Source: Bacteroidota bacterium
GTDB taxonomy: Bacteria; Bacteroidota; Bacteroidia; Chitinophagales; Chitinophagaceae
Direction of reading: 5' to 3'
Length of the DNA: 64,000 nt
Assembly: GCA_023429825.1 (NCBI GenBank)
Contig: JAEZDC010000032.1
Span: 1 to 64,000 of the forward strand
Each line of letters opens with the position of its first letter. Within the stretch, counting starts at the first letter, position 1. Shown piece by piece: positions 17,034 through 25,523 of the stretch. Position numbers and translations under genes: made by a program. The notes beneath the pieces were generated by a model. It was not told the origin of the DNA and searched no databases. It saw only the letters and a program-made list of their open reading frames with translations.

Positions 17034-17089
17034 TGTTGAATAGCTGGGGTTTGGAGCCACTTTGCTTTCCGCTGAATAAAGTGACATCG

Positions 17090-17116
17090 GCACAAGTGAG
17101 TGACACAACAGGCGAT
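17090..17116 (+). repeat. dispersed intergenic repeat, copy D (degenerate 3' part)
   Basis: GCACAAGTGAGTGACACAA followed by sequence that no longer matches the RTCATAGTAGT end. It lies 57 bp past the Dph6-like gene. A small CACTTT/AAAGTG hairpin at 17058-17083 precedes it. Confidence 0.55.
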
Positions 17117-17141
17117 CCACAAAGTTTTGCAGGTGGTATAT

Positions 17142-17168
17142 AAAAATGTCCCACCTTCCGGCAGGACA
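17142..17168 (-). terminator. intrinsic terminator of the bacilliredoxin gene
   Basis: On the minus strand TGTCCTGCC pairs with GGTGGGACA (two G-U pairs) around a GGAA tetraloop, followed by TTTTTATA. It resembles the terminator at 57091-57118, and both are preceded by GGGTTAGTAA. Confidence 0.75.
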
Positions 17169-17197
17169 CTTACTAACCCATCTATAACAAAGCTCAA

Positions 17198-17614
17198 TTA
17201 ATTACAATGCTGATTAAATTCGCTCATCAGGTGTTGTGCGATCACCTGTGCAGGCCTTCCTTCAATCTGATGGCGTTCTACCATGCTCACCAGCTTGCCG
17301 TCTTTAAACAAGGCAATTGCGGGAGATGATGGCGGATACGGTAACAAATGTTCTCTTACTTTGTTCACAGCTTCTGTATCAAACCCAGCAAAAGCGGTTG
17401 CTAAATTATCGGGGCGCTTAGTGGCATTATTTACAGCCATTACCACACCCGGTCTTGCTGCACCTGCGGCACATCCGCAAACAGAATTGATCACAACTAA
17501 TGTAGTTCCTTCTTTTTTTATAGTGCTTTCAACTTGTTCTGCTGTTGTAAGATCTTCAAAGCCACTGTCTGTTAACTCTGCCTTCATCGGCAATACTATT
17601 TCTGCGGGATACAT
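17198..17614 (-). CDS. BrxA/BrxB family bacilliredoxin
   Basis: A 138-residue thioredoxin-fold protein of the YphP/YqiW (DUF1094) family. It carries the typical CGC motif (Cys46-Gly-Cys48 in NSVCGCAAGAARPG) and AIALFKDGKLVSMVERHQIEGR. In Firmicutes these proteins remove bacillithiol from protein thiols. Many Bacteroidota also make bacillithiol, so the same role is plausible, though no bacillithiol synthesis gene is in view. It is a single-gene unit with its own terminator. Confidence 0.9.
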   Translation of the reverse strand: MYPAEIVLPMKAELTDSGFEDLTTAEQVESTIKKEGTTLVVINSVCGCAAGAARPGVVMAVNNATKRPDNLATAFAGFDTEAVNKVREHLLPYPPSSPAIALFKDGKLVSMVERHQIEGRPAQVIAQHLMSEFNQHCN

Positions 17615-17804
17615 ATTCTATTTTCTCCTTTAATGCAAAAATAAAGCTTGGAATTTTACCACATATCAGCCATATTGACTTTTCCGCTTATCGAAAAAGG
17701 TCAATACGTCAGCAAAAGCTGCATAAAATTCACATTCCTGGCATCGGTACATGCTTTGACCAGAAGGGAACAGAATCACTATTAACTAACTTAAAAATAT
17801 AGCT

Positions 17805-18230
17805 ATGACAATCGTAAAACAAAATTTCAGAAATCTCGACAACCTGTTTGATGAATTCTTTAAGCCTGGTTTTCCTGGCATGGGTAGAGATACTAACTGG
17901 AGCCAACCAGCAGTAAATGTTCATGAAAGTAACGAAGCCTTCATGCTGGAAGTAGTTGCGCCGGGTTTGAAGAAAGAAGACTTTAAAGTAAACCTGGAAA
18001 AAGGTTTATTGACCATTAGCTATGAGCACAAAACCGAGAATGAACAAAAGGAGATCAAAACACATAGAAGAGAATTCAGCTACAGCAGCTTCAAACGTAG
18101 CTTTAATGTGGATGAACAAAATATAAATGCTGATGGTATACAGGCTAAGTACGAAAATGGTGTATTGAAATTGTATTTACCTAAAAAAGAAGAAGTTAAA
18201 GTGATGCCTAAGCAGATCACTATTGAATAA
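17805..18230 (+). CDS. Hsp20/alpha-crystallin small heat shock protein
   Basis: ATP-independent holdase chaperone of 141 residues. The alpha-crystallin domain runs from about residue 38 (WSQPAVNVHESNEAFMLEVVAPGLKKEDF) to the LKLYLPKKEE strand. The N-terminal arm has FRNLDNLFDEFFKPGF. The 190 bp upstream contains an imperfect inverted repeat, TTGAC-TTTTC ... GAAAA-AG-GTCAA (17675-17704), that could be a regulatory site; this is a weak suggestion. A clear terminator follows at 18259. Confidence 0.95.
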   Translation: MTIVKQNFRNLDNLFDEFFKPGFPGMGRDTNWSQPAVNVHESNEAFMLEVVAPGLKKEDFKVNLEKGLLTISYEHKTENEQKEIKTHRREFSYSSFKRSFNVDEQNINADGIQAKYENGVLKLYLPKKEEVKVMPKQITIE

Positions 18231-18258
18231 GAATTTGTTTTAGAGCAGTTGGTTTGGT

Positions 18259-18290
18259 AAAGCCTCGTTTTTTTAAGCGAGGCTTTCTTC
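18259..18290 (+). terminator. intrinsic terminator of the hsp20 gene
   Basis: AAAGCCTCG pairs with CGAGGCTTT around a T-rich loop, followed by CTTCTTTATA. It lies 29 bp after the small heat shock protein gene. Confidence 0.75.
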
Positions 18291-18374
18291 TTTATAAAAA
18301 AACACATCACAAAAGATGCTATACCTGCTTATATTACTGATTAGTTTTATATATTAGCAGCTTCTTTCTTAGGT

Positions 18375-18833
18375 ATGTTTAGTATAGATAGCAATAAGCC
18401 ATATGCCTTGTATATAGAAGATGATGCAGACGATGTTGAGTTACTCAATCTTGCACTGAGCGATACTAAAATCCTCCTGGATATTGTTCACGTTTGGAAT
18501 GGCGTAGAAGCTTTGAATCTTCTGAACGATCTGAAACCTTACAGGCCCCTGCCCTCTGTGATCTTCCTGGATATTAATATGTCGAAGCTTAATGGCAAAG
18601 AAACTTACCTGTGCCTTCAGGCCGATAAAGATGTGAGCAAAATTCCAGTCATTATGTTATCTGCTTCGACTTACAAGAATGATGTAGAATTCTTTAATAG
18701 CAAACGCGTTCCTTATATCGTGAAGCCCGGGAACATGCAACAGTTCAAAAATGATATCAACACTACATTGAAAAGTGTGCTTGCATTTGACTTTGATTTT
18801 TCTTCTTCAAGGAGAAATACAGATGCTGCGTAA
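18375..18833 (+). CDS. single-domain response regulator (receiver only)
   Basis: A 152-residue CheY-like receiver with no output domain. The acidic pair is in YIEDDADD, the phosphoacceptor is Asp66 in IFLDINM, the Thr/Ser position is in IMLSAST, and the conserved Lys is in YIVKPG. It probably relays phosphate within a larger signalling network, like Rcp1-type partners of bacterial kinases. It converges on the PAS-HisKA gene at 18836-19858, with 2 bp between stops. Confidence 0.92.
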   Translation: MFSIDSNKPYALYIEDDADDVELLNLALSDTKILLDIVHVWNGVEALNLLNDLKPYRPLPSVIFLDINMSKLNGKETYLCLQADKDVSKIPVIMLSASTYKNDVEFFNSKRVPYIVKPGNMQQFKNDINTTLKSVLAFDFDFSSSRRNTDAA

Positions 18834-18835
18834 TA

Positions 18836-19858
18836 TTAACTCTCACCAAGCATTGTGCTTTTAGTCACTATGGTCCTGATGACGTGATCTAATTCCTCAG
18901 CACTTTTCTTAATTAAAGGCATATAGTCGCTGCAATTTTCAGCAGGTGCAGATACCAACTCGACAAGCCCCAGGATATTAGCTAAAGGTCTTCTTACTTC
19001 GTGAGATTGGATAAATGCGATCTCTTTTAGCCGACGGTTTTGAATGGTCAGAAATTCAACGAGTACATCTAATTCTTGCTGCTTCTCTTCAAGTTTACGG
19101 TTCTTATCTTCTATTAACATTATATGCCTTCTGCTATGAGTAATATCCCTTCCATAGCATGCAATAGCAATGATCCTTTCATCTTCAAGTATAGGATTGA
19201 ATGTTACTTCGGTATAGGAAACATCACCATTGGGAAATTGCACATGAAACTCGTGTATAACGGTATTGCGTGATGTAATTACTTTCTGATAATATGGTTG
19301 CCACTTTGCCCATTCCTCTCTTGTTGAAATGGTAGATACATTCTGCCCTACTTGTAGTGCGCATCCCAGGTAACCAGCAGCAGCATTTTGGAAAACACTG
19401 TTTGCCGCAATCAGGTTAAAATCTATATCTACTGACCAGATCAGATCTTTAGAGGCATTGATGATTACTTCCTGTTCATTCTTTTTCGCCTCGATAGTCT
19501 TACTCAATTTTCTTTTTGCAGTAATATCTGTAAACAAAACTGCAAGGCCTTCCGGTGTGGGAAAAGCTCTTGTTTGCAGCCACGCATCTTTGTTACTATA
19601 ATAACCTACAAATTCAACGGGTGTGTCAGATTGCTTTGCTTTAAGGTATTGTTCATAAAAGATGGTTTTCCTAGAATCTTTGAAGAACTCCCAGAAGTTT
19701 TCTCCTATGATCCTTTCTTTAGAACACAGCAATGAAGTTTCGGCCGTAGGATTCCAGTATCTAACTATCCAATCATTATCAAGAAAGAAAAAACCATCAT
19801 CTATGTTGGTGAGCAGGTGTTGTACTACAGAATTCTTTAGATCTTCAATTGTATACAT
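18836..19858 (-). CDS. PAS sensor with HisKA-type phosphoacceptor helix but no kinase ATPase domain
   Basis: A 340-residue soluble protein. Two PAS domains are apparent (about residues 10-115 and 130-240; the second has a PAC-like DGDVSYTEVTFNPI context), then a coiled-coil, then FIQSHEVRRPLANILGLVELV with a candidate phosphoacceptor His286. The protein ends 54 residues later, after the second helix of the dimerisation hairpin. No N, G1 or G2 box of a HATPase domain is present, and the reading frame ends cleanly. It could act as a phosphotransfer or dimerisation partner. It is flanked by two receiver-only proteins, and a similar protein is at 42723-43538. Confidence 0.8.
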   Translation of the reverse strand: MYTIEDLKNSVVQHLLTNIDDGFFFLDNDWIVRYWNPTAETSLLCSKERIIGENFWEFFKDSRKTIFYEQYLKAKQSDTPVEFVGYYSNKDAWLQTRAFPTPEGLAVLFTDITAKRKLSKTIEAKKNEQEVIINASKDLIWSVDIDFNLIAANSVFQNAAAGYLGCALQVGQNVSTISTREEWAKWQPYYQKVITSRNTVIHEFHVQFPNGDVSYTEVTFNPILEDERIIAIACYGRDITHSRRHIMLIEDKNRKLEEKQQELDVLVEFLTIQNRRLKEIAFIQSHEVRRPLANILGLVELVSAPAENCSDYMPLIKKSAEELDHVIRTIVTKSTMLGES

Positions 19859-20028
19859 CTGGGCATTTTATAGTAGGCGTACAGCATTGAAGATAGCATA
19901 TTTGGTGAGGAAGAAAACATATATAAACCAGCGGCTTCAAGGCTTTCAAAGAAATTATTTTATTAATAAAAACCATTATAGTTATTTTTCTAAAAGACAA
20001 TTGCTACTTTCATCCTGAGACAATCGAA

Positions 20029-20454
20029 ATGGCTAAAAATGGTCCTATAATTTTAGTGGAGGATGATCCGGATGATCAAATTATCATTTCAGATGTACTG
20101 AAACATTTGCAGATAGATAATGAAATCAAAATATTCGGCACCGCAGGTGACGCATGGAAATACCTGATCAATACACCTGAAGAGCCTTTCATAGTTTTGT
20201 GTGATGTGAATTTACCCGGCCAGAACGGATTAGAATTCAAACGTGATGTAGATGCACATCCTTTCCTACGTAAAAAAAGCATTCCATTCATTTTTTTAAC
20301 TACCGCTGCAAGTCAATATGCTGTTAATGACGCATACATGCATTTCTCTGTGCAGGGTTTCTTTCAAAAGCCGACATCATATGATGAGTTCATAGAGATA
20401 ATAAAGATGATACTTAGATACTGGAAGCACTGTAAACACCCTAATAATGTATAG
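20029..20454 (+). CDS. single-domain response regulator (receiver only)
   Basis: A 141-residue CheY-like receiver. The acidic pair is in LVEDDPDDQ, the phosphoacceptor is Asp59 in VLCDVNLPGQNGLEF, the Thr position is in FLTTAAS, and the Lys is in FFQKPTSYDEF. It diverges from the PAS-HisKA gene (170 bp between starts), which makes it a candidate partner. No output domain is present. Confidence 0.92.
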   Translation: MAKNGPIILVEDDPDDQIIISDVLKHLQIDNEIKIFGTAGDAWKYLINTPEEPFIVLCDVNLPGQNGLEFKRDVDAHPFLRKKSIPFIFLTTAASQYAVNDAYMHFSVQGFFQKPTSYDEFIEIIKMILRYWKHCKHPNNV

Positions 20455-20504
20455 AGAGCCCAGTTAGTCTTTTATTCAGCAAGATCTTCTATTACACGTG
20501 TCAG

Positions 20505-20710
20505 TCAAATTGTATAACTGTACGGCATCTTATTAACCTGAATCTGATCGGTTCCTTTTATCTTGAATTCAGCTTTTTCAACGGATGAGTCTATCACCAG
20601 GTAGCGTAGCCAGCTTATTTCAAATCAATATCAATTCCCAAAATATCAGCAGGAATCATCGCAACGAGCTTGGTGTTTGACGGCTAAATCGTATTGATAA
20701 TCTATTCATA
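20505..20710 (-). pseudogene. decayed gene remnant (frameshifted C-terminal part)
   Basis: The 283 bp gap before the AraC gene has no intact ORF, but the minus strand reads as coding-like segments in shifted frames. YDLAV (near 20690) is followed in another frame by NTKLVAMIPADILGIDIDLK, then in a third by SWLRYLVIDSSVEKAEFKIKG and a tail VNKMPYSYTI with a stop at 20505-20507. At least two frameshifts are needed to join them. The tail (KG...V..MPYSYT) faintly resembles the end of LEA-type-2 proteins, but the family is not certain. Confidence 0.4.
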
Positions 20711-20737
20711 TTTGCAATACCCCAAACCCCTACTACT

Positions 20738-21589
20738 ATGATAAATTTCTACGATCATGTTTTGCAGCATCATCAATCCGCAAAACATACTTCTTTTAAA
20801 GATCTGGTTTTTCTTAACTATGGTTCTCCTATAATGAACAGTAGCTCCGGTGCATCATCTAACAATTGTTTTTGTTACATCATCAGTGGTAAAAAAATCA
20901 TTCACACAGCAGATGCAACTACTATACTTCATAAAGGCGAATTCGCTTTTGTAAAGAAAGCGACTCGTATCCTTGACGAAAAAATTGAAGATCCATTTTG
21001 CATGGTAATGTTTATCATTACCGATGGATTTATAACACAATTCCTGCGTGATTATACATTAACACCATCTGCTACTATAGAGCAAACGCCCTCGGTAATG
21101 CGTTTAACAAACGATCTGAATATTCACCGCTTCTATAAATGTATTATACCTTACCTGGCATCTGGCGGGCAAATTCCAGAAGAAATACTTGAGCTGAAAT
21201 TTAAAGAGTTGCTATTACACGTATTGCGCAGCCCTGCCAATAGAAATTTATACGAATACTTCTTGATGTTAACGAATGATACGGTATCATCTATAACCCA
21301 AATAATGGAGGCCAACTATCCCTACAACCTCACGATAGAGGCATTTGCTAAAATGACCCACAGAAGTGTTTCATCCTTTAAAAGAGATTTCATGAACATA
21401 TATAAAACCAGTCCGGGAAAGTGGCTTATGCAAAGAAGATTAGAACATGCAAAAGCTTTGCTGATAAGCAGTGATCAAACTGTAGCCAGTATAGCTTATC
21501 AAAGCGGGTTTGAAAATATTGCTCATTTCACGAGAGTATTTAAACATAAAACAGGATACACGCCACTCGAGTTTCGAAAAAAGAGTTAG
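20738..21589 (+). CDS. AraC family transcriptional regulator
   Basis: A 283-residue regulator. The N-terminal ~150 residues form a cupin-like sensing domain (CFCYIISGKKIIHTADATTILHKGEFAFVKK). The C-terminal ~100 residues contain the two AraC helix-turn-helix motifs (LTIEAFAKMTHRSVSSFKRDF and TVASIAYQSGFENIAHFTRVFKHKTGYTPLEFR). Its target and ligand are unknown; the upstream gene is decayed and the downstream neighbour is convergent. The ATG is preceded by CTACTACT, which with it resembles the end of the dispersed repeat on the opposite strand, possibly by chance. Confidence 0.92.
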   Translation: MINFYDHVLQHHQSAKHTSFKDLVFLNYGSPIMNSSSGASSNNCFCYIISGKKIIHTADATTILHKGEFAFVKKATRILDEKIEDPFCMVMFIITDGFITQFLRDYTLTPSATIEQTPSVMRLTNDLNIHRFYKCIIPYLASGGQIPEEILELKFKELLLHVLRSPANRNLYEYFLMLTNDTVSSITQIMEANYPYNLTIEAFAKMTHRSVSSFKRDFMNIYKTSPGKWLMQRRLEHAKALLISSDQTVASIAYQSGFENIAHFTRVFKHKTGYTPLEFRKKS

Positions 21590-21637
21590 AGCAAATAACT
21601 TGCAAATTAGTTAGTGTGTAAGAATGGGGTCAACAAA

Positions 21638-21667
21638 AACGCAGGTCGCATGACCTGCGTTGATTTT
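21638..21667. terminator. bidirectional intrinsic terminator
   Basis: AACGCAGGTC and GACCTGCGTT form a perfect 10 bp stem with a GCAT loop, followed by GATTTTTT on the plus strand and by TTTTTG on the minus strand. It lies between the convergent AraC and DUF3347 genes and can serve both. Confidence 0.9.
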
Positions 21668-21683
21668 TTAAGCGTTATAAGAA

Positions 21684-22280
21684 TCATTGTTTTGAAAAAT
21701 CCAGGCTATCTGTCACCTCACCACATGTTAACATCTTAGACCCAAAGTAAGGGTTTTTTATATCTGAGGTTCTACTCAACCAATCTGCCCCGGTATCATT
21801 AAAAGCCATAGGACAATGTTGCAGGTACATTTTCTGCCTGTCATATCTCACTGTTCTCACCAAGGTATATAATGCATCGCTGATGTTCTTAAAAGCACTT
21901 CTCTTCTCTTCCAGGTTCTTTTTACCCACCAATGCCGCGGCTTCAGAAGAAATTGTTTGCGAAAAAGATTTAGCTGTTTCTTTTATCGCATTATCTCCTT
22001 GCAATTCATCCAACTTTAAACTGTCTGCTGCTGATTGCAATTGCTTTGCAGAAGCATCTACATTGGAAGCTATTGAGGCATCTTTTGATGCAACTAATCC
22101 GTCTTTTAAAGCATAATAGCTATTCAGTACCTGCTCAAAAGAGGAGTTGAAAGATGCCGAGTTCTTGCTTTGGGTTAACGCAGTAGTTTCTGACTGAGGG
22201 CTGTTGGCTTCAGTTTTTTTATCATCACCTCCGCAGGCTGCCAGGATTAAACATGGCACATATAACAAAATCCGTTTCAT
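21684..22280 (-). CDS. DUF3347 domain lipoprotein
   Basis: Lipoprotein of 198 residues when started at the ATG at 22280 (MKRILLYVPCLILAACGG; lipobox LAAC). The body has SSFEQVLNSYYALKDGLVASKDASI and ends with YLQHCPMAFNDTGADWLS..IKNPYFGSKMLTCGEVTD. This is the DUF3347 pattern, also found fused to CusB-like efflux adaptors. The Cys-Pro-Met and Met-Leu-Thr-Cys residues suggest binding of a soft metal such as copper, which is inference from context in other genomes. No efflux genes are adjacent. An ATG six codons upstream is a less likely start. Confidence 0.8.
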   Translation of the reverse strand: MKRILLYVPCLILAACGGDDKKTEANSPQSETTALTQSKNSASFNSSFEQVLNSYYALKDGLVASKDASIASNVDASAKQLQSAADSLKLDELQGDNAIKETAKSFSQTISSEAAALVGKKNLEEKRSAFKNISDALYTLVRTVRYDRQKMYLQHCPMAFNDTGADWLSRTSDIKNPYFGSKMLTCGEVTDSLDFSKQ

Positions 22281-22387
22281 AGTAGCTGTTTCCGGCAAAG
22301 GTAAGAATCATCAGAGCAGGAATTATGAGTTTAAGAAAAATCTACCTTCCAAATCAATAGTTTTGCGGGTCTTTAAATACTAATTAC

Positions 22388-24373
22388 ATGCTGGTAGGCT
22401 TACAGAACGTGACATTTGAATTTGGTGCAAGGGCTATTATTGAAGATGCTACCTGGCATATTCATCCTGGTGAAAGGATCGGGCTCATTGGTTTCAATGG
22501 AACCGGGAAGTCCACTATTCTGAGACTTTTAGTTGGGCAGTATATTCCAAGTGCAGGCACAGTTGAAAAAAGCAGGGAAACTACTATTGGCTATCTGCAC
22601 CAGGATCTTTTAAGTTTCGATACGAATGAATCTATTCTTGAAGTAGCGATGAGCGCCTTTGAAAAGATCAAACAGCTTGAAAAAGAGATCGAAGAACTCG
22701 GGCATATATTAGAAACTAATTCCGATGAGAAACTACTGCACGACTATTCAGACAAGCTTCACGAGTTAGAGGTATTAGGTGGCTACACCATTCACCATCG
22801 CACAGAAGAAGTATTGCAGGGGTTGGGCTTTAATAATAAAGACCTAAATCGTCCATACAAAGAATTTAGTGGCGGATGGAGAATGAGGGTTCTATTAGCA
22901 AAGATGATTTTGCAACAACCTGATGTTTTGTTATTGGACGAACCTACTAACCACCTCGATCTTCCATCTATTGAATGGCTGGAAAAATATCTCGTGCATT
23001 ACCAAGGTTCTGTTGTGATCGTGAGCCATGATAAATATTTCCTCAACAGGATGGTAAATAAGATAGTTGAAGTATACCAGCAACAATTGCATATTTACTC
23101 GGGCAATTATGATTATTATGAAAAAGAAAAAGCTATTCGTATCGAGATGCAGCAAAAGGCTTACGAGAACCAACAGGATTATATACGCCAGAATGAAAGA
23201 CTGGTAGAACGGTTTAGAGCAAAGGCAAGCAAAGCTGCGATGGCGCAGAGCCTAATGAAAAAACTGGATAAACTTGACAGAATAGAAGAGCCAGAGATTG
23301 AACGTCCGAATATCAAGATCAACTTTACAATAGACAAACAACCAGGTAAGATAATTTGTGAATTAAAAGAAGTGAGTAAAAATTTTGGCGCTGTGCAGAT
23401 ACTTGAAAATGCCAATGCAGAAATTAATAGAGGTGATAAAATTGCACTGATCGGTGCTAACGGAAAAGGTAAATCAACAGTTTTGAGAATCATTGCTGGA
23501 ACCGAAAAGTTCAGTGGTGCCCGCAATTGGGGACATAACGTTGAAGAAAGTTTCTATGCGCAACATCAGTTGGAAGCGCTGCATCTTAATAACGATATAC
23601 TTGAAGAGATGAAAACTGCAGGAAGCGGTAAGAACGATCTTGAATTGAGGTCTTTATTAGGATGCTTTCTATTTGGTGGTGATGAGATAGAAAAGAAGAT
23701 CAAAGTATTAAGTGGTGGTGAAAAAGCCAGGGTTGCTTTGGCGAAAGTGATCGTTAGTAAAGCCAACTTTCTATTGTTGGATGAGCCGACCAACCACCTT
23801 GACATGCATTCGGTTGAATTACTTGCTGATGCGTTGAATAAATATGAAGGCAGTTATATACTTGTTAGTCACGATAGGTATTTTATTTCTAAAACAGCGA
23901 ATAAGATCTGGGAGATCGTAGACCATGAAATAAAAGAGTTCAAAGGAAGCTACCAGGAATGGGTGGATTGGAAAGAGAGGATGGAGAAGCAGAAAAAAGA
24001 GGCTGGAGGAAGTAAAAAAGAGAATGTAAATAATAACCAGGAAAAAAAATTACCGGAACAAAAGAACAAGGAGCAGGCAATAAAGAATAAAGAAGTGACA
24101 AAGGAGCCTGTATCCAATCTTGACCGGGATCAAAAAAAAGAATTACAAAAGCTGCAAAGGCAATTTCAGAAACTGGAAGAAGAGATCAGTAAGTTGAATG
24201 ATAAAAAAGCCGAGCTGGAAGCAGAATTAGGTAAACCGGGAAACTATGCTGATGCTGCAAAGTTTTTAACTATTGAGAATAATTACAAAGAAGCTATGCA
24301 GCATCTGGCTGTGAAGAATAGCGAATATGAAAAACTATTTGAAAAAATAATGGAACTGGAGAGCCAGTCTTAA
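22388..24373 (+). CDS. ABC-F family ATP-binding protein
   Basis: Soluble duplicated ATPase of 661 residues without membrane segments. The first cassette has GFNGTGKST, FSGGWRMRVLLAK and LLLDEPTNHLDLPS. An ABC-F linker rich in charged residues follows (YDYYEKEKAIRIEMQQKAYENQ). The second cassette has GANGKGKST, LSGGEKARVALAK and LLLDEPTNHLDMHS. Residues ~525-661 form a Lys/Glu-rich coiled coil as in Uup/YheS-like proteins. The family acts on ribosomes or DNA-associated processes; the exact subgroup is not resolved. TAGTTTTG at 22358-22365 fits a -7 element 22 bases before the start. Confidence 0.92.
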   Translation: MLVGLQNVTFEFGARAIIEDATWHIHPGERIGLIGFNGTGKSTILRLLVGQYIPSAGTVEKSRETTIGYLHQDLLSFDTNESILEVAMSAFEKIKQLEKEIEELGHILETNSDEKLLHDYSDKLHELEVLGGYTIHHRTEEVLQGLGFNNKDLNRPYKEFSGGWRMRVLLAKMILQQPDVLLLDEPTNHLDLPSIEWLEKYLVHYQGSVVIVSHDKYFLNRMVNKIVEVYQQQLHIYSGNYDYYEKEKAIRIEMQQKAYENQQDYIRQNERLVERFRAKASKAAMAQSLMKKLDKLDRIEEPEIERPNIKINFTIDKQPGKIICELKEVSKNFGAVQILENANAEINRGDKIALIGANGKGKSTVLRIIAGTEKFSGARNWGHNVEESFYAQHQLEALHLNNDILEEMKTAGSGKNDLELRSLLGCFLFGGDEIEKKIKVLSGGEKARVALAKVIVSKANFLLLDEPTNHLDMHSVELLADALNKYEGSYILVSHDRYFISKTANKIWEIVDHEIKEFKGSYQEWVDWKERMEKQKKEAGGSKKENVNNNQEKKLPEQKNKEQAIKNKEVTKEPVSNLDRDQKKELQKLQRQFQKLEEEISKLNDKKAELEAELGKPGNYADAAKFLTIENNYKEAMQHLAVKNSEYEKLFEKIMELESQS

Positions 24374-24398
24374 CTTAGGGTGCTCTAAACTCTATATT

Positions 24399-25523
24399 AT
24401 GCAAATGTCTGTTTGGGAAAAGGAAACATTTTTTGAACACCAGGATGTGATCATTGTAGGAAGTGGCCTAGTGGGTTTATGGAGTGGAATAGAGTTGAAG
24501 GAAACTAACCCTAAGCTTAAGATCACTATTCTGGAAAGAGGATTGATCCCCACAGGTGCTTCTACACGTAATGCCGGTTTTGCGTGTTTCGGCAGCCCAA
24601 CAGAATTGATGCATGATGTGGATATGTATGGTGAGGATGTAATGTGGAAGATCGTTGAGATGAGATTCAAAGGCATTGAAAAAATCAGGAAAAATTTCAG
24701 CAATGAAGGTTTGGGATTCGAAGAATGTGGCGGTTACGAAGTGTATGAAACCGACAAAATGCATGATGGGGATTTTGTCGAGAGAGTTTACTGGTTGAAT
24801 AAAGGATTGCAAAAAATAACAGGCAAATTGAACTGTTTTGCCTGGAAAAATCAACGAGTTGCTGAATTCGGATTTACTGGTTTTGATGCGATGCTTGAAA
24901 ACAAACTTGAAGGTTGTCTTCACAGTGGTAAACTGGTAAAAAGTTTATGGCAAAAAGCAATTGCAAAGGGAATACAGGTATTCACCAAGGTAAAAGTGAA
25001 TGGCTGGGAAAAAGCAAATCACAAAATCATTATTAATCCTAATGAACCTGTAACGTTTTCAGCCAATCAATTACTTATCTGTACCAACGCCTTCACTAAT
25101 GATCTCATACCCGAAGTAAACATTACACCAGCCAGGGGTCAAATGATCCTCACCTCTCCGATTGCAGATCTTAAAATGAAAGGCGCTTTCCACTTTGATG
25201 AGGGTTATTATTATTTCCGGAATCTCGGCAACAGGGTTCTACTTGGCGGCGCGAGGAATGCAGCATTTGATGAGGAAGAAACTTCCGCAATGGAAACCAG
25301 CGAGATCATACAAACGAAACTTCAGAATTTTTTGAGCCGCCACATTCTTTTTGGAAAACAATATACCATTGAACAAAAATGGAGTGGTATAATGGGATTC
25401 ACCGCTAACAAGCAAGCCATCATTAAAAGGATCAATGATAATGTAAGTGTTGCCGTTTCCTGCAATGGAATGGGAGTAGCCCTCGCCCCAATGATCGCTG
25501 AAAAAGTAGTTGAGCTGTATTAG
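24399..25523 (+). CDS. FAD-dependent oxidoreductase (DAO family)
   Basis: A 374-residue flavoprotein of the D-amino-acid-oxidase / glycine-oxidase-like superfamily. The N-terminal dinucleotide-binding motif is VIIVGSGLVGLWSGIEL with ILERG. STRNAGFACFGSPTE follows, and the C-terminal part has GGARNAAFDEEE and AVSCNGMGVALAPMIAEKVVE. The substrate is probably an amine or amino acid but cannot be named. It starts 25 bp after the ABC-F gene and overlaps the convergent T9SS plug gene by 4 bp. Confidence 0.88.
   Translation: MQMSVWEKETFFEHQDVIIVGSGLVGLWSGIELKETNPKLKITILERGLIPTGASTRNAGFACFGSPTELMHDVDMYGEDVMWKIVEMRFKGIEKIRKNFSNEGLGFEECGGYEVYETDKMHDGDFVERVYWLNKGLQKITGKLNCFAWKNQRVAEFGFTGFDAMLENKLEGCLHSGKLVKSLWQKAIAKGIQVFTKVKVNGWEKANHKIIINPNEPVTFSANQLLICTNAFTNDLIPEVNITPARGQMILTSPIADLKMKGAFHFDEGYYYFRNLGNRVLLGGARNAAFDEEETSAMETSEIIQTKLQNFLSRHILFGKQYTIEQKWSGIMGFTANKQAIIKRINDNVSVAVSCNGMGVALAPMIAEKVVELY

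Noticed and set aside
17675..17704. Imperfect inverted repeat upstream of the hsp20 gene as a heat-shock operator (CIRCE-like)
   Set aside because: It does not match the CIRCE consensus and the arms have a two-base bulge, so only a mention in the gene entry is warranted.
20728..20741. TACTACTATGAT at the AraC start as a seventh repeat copy
   Set aside because: Only the 11 bases TCATAGTAGT plus one match on the minus strand; the ACAAG core is absent, so it may be chance.
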